In this document: piece after piece, positions 58,694 through 64,000 of the stretch
Numbering within the stretch: position 1 is the first letter of the stretch
Layout of the letters: every line of letters starts with the position of its first letter
Assembly: GCF_963678635.1 (NCBI RefSeq)
Contig: NC_087068.1
Coordinates: 10,050,027 to 10,114,026, forward strand
Origin: Symsagittifera roscoffensis
Lineage: Eukaryota > Xenacoelomorpha > Acoela > Convolutidae
Length of the DNA stretch: 64,000 nt
Reading direction: 5' to 3'
The notes under the pieces: generated by a model
Seen by the model: the letters and a program-made list of their open reading frames with translations, nothing else
Database searches by the model: none
What the model was told of the DNA's origin: nothing
Program-made: the position numbers and the translations under genes

Positions 58694-59070
58694 TAACTTC
58701 ATATTTAACCTGTGATCATTTTTTGTAAAGTTACAAGGATTTACAGATTGCAATTTTGGCCAATTTGGGACAATTAGCGCGCAATATATTTCGCGCTATT
58801 AACGCGTAAGCGGAGATTTAATCCTTGTTAGAAATTGTTCCAAAATGATCGAAGCAAGCTTATTTGCCATAATAAATTTGTTACTAGGACCGAAATTTGT
58901 TATTTTGTACTTCATATGGCGTGTGGGGGGATGATTTTCACAAAAACTCTCAAATTAAAAAAAAAAATCTTTTTTTTAGTACGTTTATTTTTTTCATGTT
59001 ACTACAGCTCCACAGACCTTAAGAGGCAGTCGAAACATTCTTGGCTTCCCCTGATACAAGCAGTTTTGCT
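58694..59070 (+). mobile_element. F1 element, 5'-truncated
   Basis: It starts inside the element at CCTGTGATCATTTTTTG and continues through the core CGCGCTATTAACGCGTAAGC to a mutated 3' end (GGCAGTCGAAACATTC, then ACAAGCAGTTTTG). Its hairpin is eroded. It interrupts or abuts the F4 repeat to its left. Confidence 0.8.
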
Positions 59071-59324
59071 CAAATTTGAAGCTCAGATGTGGGGGAAAGG
59101 AGAAATGAATCGATAGCTCTCTCACTTGTAGTTTATTCTAATATCCATAATAATAATTTTTGAATTAAATGCATGCTTTTTTGTATCAGGAGGTTTTTTG
59201 TTTTGACCAGGGGCATCCCTTTGACTCTTTTAATTTGACCTAATATTTGACCTTTACGTTGGTAAACCTAGTTGATTTTGAACTTTTCATCTGATATTTG
59301 AATTTTCCATGTTGATTGATTGAT

Positions 59325-59590
59325 TTTGCGAACTCTTCCAAAACACTTTTAAAACCGTTTTCCATCAATTTCTTGCACTCTAAGACAAACTTGAAAAAAC
59401 ACCGGCCAAAAATGCATTAGCGTCGATTTGTCGGCGCACGCTTCCTTGTGAAAATTAGCATATTTTGATTGAAAAGCTCCTTTAGAAAATTTGAAGGGTC
59501 GTTCAGGCCAAAATTGGATGCGTGAAAAGTACCAAAGGGGGACTTTTTGGGTAGTAAAGCGATCGAGTACCTGTGAGGAAGAGGGTTTCC
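59325..59590 (+). mobile_element. Decayed hAT MITE relative
   Basis: The order of short matches follows the family: CTCTTCCAAAACACTTTTAA, GGCGCACGCTTCCTTGTGAA, CTCCTTTAGAAAATTTGAAG, then GTACCAAAGGGGGACTTTTT. Both ends are lost. Related scraps occur near 43640-43740 and 55741-55870. Confidence 0.5.
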
Positions 59591-60034
59591 ATGCATCCCA
59601 ACCCAGTCTCAAATTCGCTCTTGTCCTGGTTCAGACCGTTTGTTTTTATCTTATAACAACTTTCGGACAAAATTCCGAAAAAAAAACTATTTCAAACCTT
59701 ACTACTTCAAAACACCGAGTGTTCTTTTTTTGCAAAAGGAAGCTCATAGCCCTCAAAATGTTCTTTTTGATAAAATTTGTTGCATCGATCTATAATGGAC
59801 GTTGAAGTGGAGCAAACACCCAGAGTTTTGCCCCTTGATACCAGCAGTCTTTTTTTCCTTTGATTCATAACAACATAAACTGGGTTTTATGAGAAGTTGA
59901 AAGGAAATTAGCCGGCCATTACTTAACTTTGAGAAAAAAGACAATATTGGGTGCGAAAATTGTTCACAGTCTACAATTGAGATTTGGTTGAGCTTTTAAT
60001 ATTGCAAATCGAGCTGTCAAAAATGCAAAAATTC

Positions 60035-60934
60035 AAATTTGTTCCGTCTAAGTACCGAGGTGGAAAAACTCTAATTACCTATGTTGAATTTAAGTTTCAG
60101 AAAGATGGAAAAAATTAAGTCCAGTTGTCATGGTCGTTGTGTTATCTCCAACTGCGGGGGAATGTTAATGGCAAACAAAGAAATTACAAATTCTCTCAAA
60201 TCCAGGTAACCACAAGCATGATCCTGACATTACATTCCATGACGAAAAAAGTTTTAGGTGAAAAACTTTGAGCGAAATCCATAATGATCCAACAAAAGCT
60301 GTGAAAGGGATCTACGGCGAGCAAATTAAAAATAACTCAGGAGTTGGATTTTTTCCCCGGAGCACCACGAAATTAGCTGCTGGCTACTAAAAAAACGGAA
60401 TAGAATGTTGCCACAAATATTCAAAAATTTACAGGATGTAGCAGTAGATGAAAATGGAGTGAAACCAGTGACAATCAAGATTTCGTATTTTCGGAATGGT
60501 GATATTTTGTTTGCACAAAAACATACAATTTTGCAAAAAAAGCAAATTAAAGTTTTACGCGACGGTACTTTCAAGACTGCACCAAAACCGTTTTGCAATA
60601 TTATAGAATCTTTTTTGCAGTGACTAACCGCAAAATCCCATCACTTTGCAAGCTAATGTCCGAAAAAAACCAAAGAGGCTTAGTAAAACTTATTTAGAAA
60701 AATTGATGAAAATCGTCAACTTTTTTGTCAAAAATATTCTACTCGAATTATAAGATATCTGATTATGAGACGGGTTCTATAGCTGGTGTGAACACTTTTT
60801 TGCTGGGAGTCAATCAATTTGGATGTTGTTTTCATTACACACAGGCCCTGCTCCGGAAAATTCAGATTGTTCGACTAACTATTGCCTACAGAAATAACCG
60901 ACCGTTTCAGCTACTTTGTCGAAAAAATTTTTAG
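60035..60934 (+). pseudogene. MULE-type transposase with FLYWCH zinc finger, broken by frameshifts and stops
   Basis: Read across three frames, this stretch gives the order of a FLYWCH-MULE transposase. First comes FVPSKYRGGKTLITYVEF with a later Cys pair (SCHGRC) and HKHDPD, the FLYWCH zinc-binding pattern (about 60041-60225). Then IHNDPTKAVKGIYGE (about 60278), then LPQIFKNLQDV (60408) leading to ILFAQKH and DGTFKTAPKPF, the start of the MULE catalytic domain with its first Asp (about 60561). Further on are ISDYETGSIAG with the second acidic motif, and GCCFHYTQALLRKIQ (about 60748-60880). Changes of frame near 60110, 60205, in the 60230s and between 60600 and 60725, plus internal stops, show it is dead. 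No terminal repeats were found around it. Confidence 0.75.
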
Positions 60935-60939
60935 CTTAA

Positions 60940-62630
60940 AAGTTTCGCCAATTGATAAAGTAATTGCAAAATTCAAAAAATGAGACGATCTGGGCTGTAC
61001 TGAAGGCTGAAGGCTTCAAAAATTGTGGATTTGACCAAAAACAAAGAAAATTTTGGATTCAAAATATAGAATTTTCATGTCAAATGTTTAGGGCAGGCCA
61101 CAAAATCTCAGAAAAACAAATGTCTGCGAATCATGGAAATTGAGAAAAAAAATCTCTCATAGTTATGGGCATTTGTCAATGAGTTGAAAAAAAACAGGAG
61201 AAAGTAACAAAAATTGTGTACTCGAAAATCTCGAATGATGAGCTTTCGTCCCGCAGAAAAAAACTGGCGGTTACTCAATGGCAAAATCAAACAACTGAAA
61301 ATAATTAAGAGGACAAAACTAAAAACTTAGATACTTACTGGAGCAATACTGCAATTATTGGCCGAAATCTGTAAATCTGTGAAGGAATAGTCTAAGTTTC
61401 AAATTATACATGTCGTAAAAATTTATTTATCAATATTGCTTATTTTTTATACTATTCGGTCTTAACCTTTTTTGCTTAGTAATATTACGTTTTATAATTT
61501 AGATTTTTAGCGGCTAAATTTGTTTTTAAAACGATCGTCTATTTTCGTTGGCCCCGTAAATTAATTAAATACTATCAACAAATGACGGGTTTCCAAGTAA
61601 GGTAGAAATTGATGTTTAAAGCATGTAGTAACCCGCACTCGAGTTCAATGGATAAAAATTGATTATGATGGCTTTTCATTGACAAACTTTAGGCAATTCT
61701 AAAATAATTACAAGCTAAGTTTATTCACAAGATATGATTTTTTATTTACGAAGATTTTCTTAAAATCTTATAGACAAAGTTTTTTTCCACTTAGTCCAAG
61801 CGCTTTTCGCATGTTCGCTGATCTTTTGGAAGACCTGACTGAAACTGAAATTTTCAATTAAAATATAAATGGGGTTTAGACGGGGAGAAACCCACCTTAT
61901 GATCTATTCGCCCTCCCCAGAGAACGGAAGTAACTTCTCTTCTTTAATCTCTCGTCGCACAATTCATCGAAATTTCATTTTAATCAGAAATTGGAAAGGA
62001 GAAAAATATTTCATCCGCTTTCCCAGCTTGACATCCACAAAATTTTATCAGGCAACTTCTGAACAAATTTTGAGATTACATGAGAAAAATTGTGATTAAA
62101 AAGCCTGAAAACATTTATTTTTCCTTGCCATTCATAAAAATTGGGTGGGTCTGAGACAAAACATAATTTTGTTAACAACTTGTTACGACGCCGCAAAAAA
62201 ATACTGTTTAAATTATTCGGCAAAACGCCGACATAAGTAGAGATTTATGATATTGGCATCTTTTGAGAAATCTTTTTTTTTGTGAAATTTAACAGAAAAG
62301 TACGGAATCATTCAAATCAGCCAATTTTGATGTATATGTATCGAAGGGTTTTTTGCTTACGCGATACGCTATGCGATTTTAGAAAATTAACAGAACACAA
62401 TCAATTTAACAGTATATGCCCTCCGTCATTTGAAATTATTTTTTGCTTCGAATTTTCCCGTACCGAGAAAATTCTTTACTTCTGACCTGAAATACTTTAT
62501 ATCTAATCTAATTTCTGCTCGGAAATTCTTTTCAAAATGTTTAAGAAAGCAGGGATTTTTTAAAATTTTTGATTTCTCGTCTTAATTCTGACCAAAAAAT
62601 AGCTAAATATAGTCTATTTTTCTCTAGTAA
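60940..62630 (+). other. Region after the MULE relic: no supported gene
   Basis: It might hold the decayed 3' part of the MULE element, but no SWIM-type or terminal-repeat signal could be recognised. A 76-codon frame with ATG at 61869 has somewhat mixed composition (GFRRGETHLMIYSPSPENG at its start) and no family match. Confidence 0.35.
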
Positions 62631-62640
62631 AAAAATTCTC

Positions 62641-62696
62641 CTGGTGGCGCTCGAACCCGAGATCTTCTGGTTTCTAAATTCTAGAGGGATGTGCTA
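62641..62696 (-). other. tRNA-like fragment (possible SINE remnant)
   Basis: On the minus strand TAGAAACCAGAAGATCTCGG leads into GGGTTCGAGCGCC, a B-box-like T loop, and TAGCACATCCCTCTAGAA precedes it. Stems do not form cleanly and no acceptor stem is seen. Confidence 0.3.
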
Positions 62697-63099
62697 GGGA
62701 ATTTTTATCAAGAAAAACAGCCTCCGTTGGGTACAAGTTATCAAAAACTTTGCGAGCAGTTTTGCTGAACTAGATGTATCTTTTCAGTATACTTTCTAAA
62801 TGACATAACTCCGCGTAGCAAGACAAAACCCTGCAAGTTTCGAGAGTCATTTAACAGGTTTGAAGTAAGTTTTGGTGGGAAGACAAGTAAATTTCAAAAC
62901 AACAAACCAATTTAAAGCTATTTTGAATTAATTCAATATTTTGGGAATCTCCCTCCACACCCAACGTCAAGTACAAAGTATGAAAGTTAGCGACTATTCA
63001 CACAAGATTTGATTATTTTAGCTTGCTTCTACTCCATTTGGAGTCAAGTCTGAGCCGGAGAATTTCGCCGCTTCCGCTGCGCGTTGATAGAATTTTGGA

Positions 63100-63665
63100 A
63101 ACTAATTATCATAAGTTGACAATTTGCAAAACACGAATCTTTACAAAATTGCAGCAAATTTCATTTATCTGCGATTGAAAGTTTTTTTTTATCTGGAAGT
63201 GATTCAGCTAGTGATAGGTTCGAATAAACTGAACACAGAGGCAAAGGTGAGCTTCGCACCACTTGCGATTCAAAAACGAATGACTAAAATTGATATAAGA
63301 AAACTGAAAAAAAAACTTTAAATTTTTCAAAACGAAAACAGCAAAAGCCCAAAATATCGGAAACAATATTATCTGCATAAGCTTTGCAGAGAGCTTTCTG
63401 AATGCTAGAGCGAAGTCGAATTTTTAAAAAACTCCTTTCTGCGGGAACTAAGTCAGCAAAAATAAGCAGACACAAAAATCTAAAATAGTCGAAAATTTTC
63501 CCAACTGGAAACAAATTTTCGGGTTTTTTCGTCTCAAGCATCGGTGTATTTGCTACTGAAGAAAGCTGAAACTTAAGAAAAATCGAGCTACGGGAATCAA
63601 GCCCACAAAAATAGGCAGACGGACGATAGTCCGAAAAAGCACAAAAAGACAAGTTTGCGGAAAAA
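63100..63665. other. No gene; two related segments of roughly 120 bp
   Basis: Segments near 63430-63475 and 63590-63640 share GCAAAAATAAGCAGAC or CACAAAAATAGGCAGAC preceded by a CGGGAAC/TAAG-like word, suggesting an old tandem duplication. A decayed F1 scrap (CTCCCTCCACACCCAACGTC) lies at about 62940-63085. Confidence 0.35.
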
Positions 63666-63669
63666 ACAG

Positions 63670-63726
63670 GTCTAGGTCGGATTCGAACAACATGCCTTGG
63701 CCCTCCTAATCAGGTGCGTTACATAT
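63670..63726 (-). other. tRNA-like fragment (possible SINE remnant)
   Basis: On the minus strand ACGCACCTGATTAGGAGGGC is followed by TGTTGTTCGAATCC, which matches the tRNA B box and T-loop (GGTTCGAATCC) in the expected order after an anticodon-arm-like stretch. The D arm, A box and acceptor stem are missing and the stems pair poorly, so it is not a working tRNA. A tRNA-derived SINE end is the likeliest reading. Confidence 0.35.
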
Positions 63727-64000
63727 ATGTAGACTTTGATTCTTTGATTGTGTTTATTTATCGATAAAAACTTTGTTTCTTTCGTTTTTTCTTTCTTTCT
63801 TTTAATTGATCGCATTTTTCTGCATTCTTCAAGCGTGATTTACTAATAGATATTCAACAATCAAACTCTGTGAAGTTTCTTAGGTCTTTTTCGTTTCACA
63901 TTGACTGCGAAATGCAAAGACAAATTCAGTTTCAAAAAGGGTGTGTTGACATAGTCTCCTTTATCTAAGTCATGTACAATGTTGAGCTCTCATGAACTGT

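Noticed and set aside
61869-62099. 76-codon plus-strand frame with ATG
   Set aside because: No domain or splice support; a link to the MULE relic upstream could not be shown.

Overview
The window looks like nuclear DNA from an AT-rich animal genome, probably an invertebrate. Signs of this are long spliced introns, a divergent rhodopsin-like receptor, many small DNA transposons, homopolymer runs and almost no long open frames. The species cannot be named from the sequence alone. There is no rRNA gene, intact tRNA gene, CRISPR array or operon.

The main gene is on the minus strand. I reconstruct a class A G-protein-coupled receptor spread over about 38.8 kb, from an ATG at 56498 to a TGA at 17722. 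Six coding exons (55997-56498, 48996-49065, 35798-35900, 34472-34640, 23237-23443, 17722-18119) join in matching phases (1, 2, 0, 1, 1) with GT..AG borders. They give one open frame of 483 codons (482 residues). Exon 1 carries TM1-TM4, exon 2 the second extracellular loop, exon 3 TM5, exons 4-5 a long polar third intracellular loop, and exon 6 TM6, TM7 with NPxxY, and the tail. Exons 1, 3 and 6 are solid; exons 2, 4 and 5 rest on phase, splice signals and composition. A second possible gene is a short plus-strand frame at 14499, ending in a good splice donor or a stop codon.

Most of the rest is transposon-derived and much of it lies in the receptor's introns. (1) Two hAT groups: a 1.3 kb element at 1713-3030 with a decayed transposase piece and a perfect 8 bp target duplication, and many copies of a 0.37-0.44 kb MITE with CAGGGGCGGAT ends, three with perfect 8 bp duplications. 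(2) A roughly 535 bp family (F1), in a head-to-tail array at 29896-33154 and scattered on both strands, and a second family (F2). F1 and F2 share one 3' end design (GTCGGAACATTC, a short hairpin, then a tail ending CTTGTT) that resembles Helentron-type rolling-circle elements. (3) A broken FLYWCH/MULE transposase at 60.0-60.9 kb, and MULE-like or unassigned inverted-repeat elements with phrase-repeat ends at 16.3-17.6 kb. (4) A pogo-like fold-back element with TA duplication at 41105-41838. (5) A small MITE nested in an F1 copy at 31945-32146. (6) Palindrome-rich F4 elements bounded by CCCGGGTTGAC.

From the left: 0-0.5 kb long hairpin; 1.2-1.7 kb C-rich then G-rich tract; 1.7-3.0 kb hAT; 3-17 kb scattered repeats and the 14.5 kb small frame; 16.3-17.65 kb phrase-repeat elements abutting the receptor's 3' end; 17.7-56.5 kb receptor with repeat-filled introns; 57-64 kb further repeats, the MULE relic and two tRNA-like fragments.
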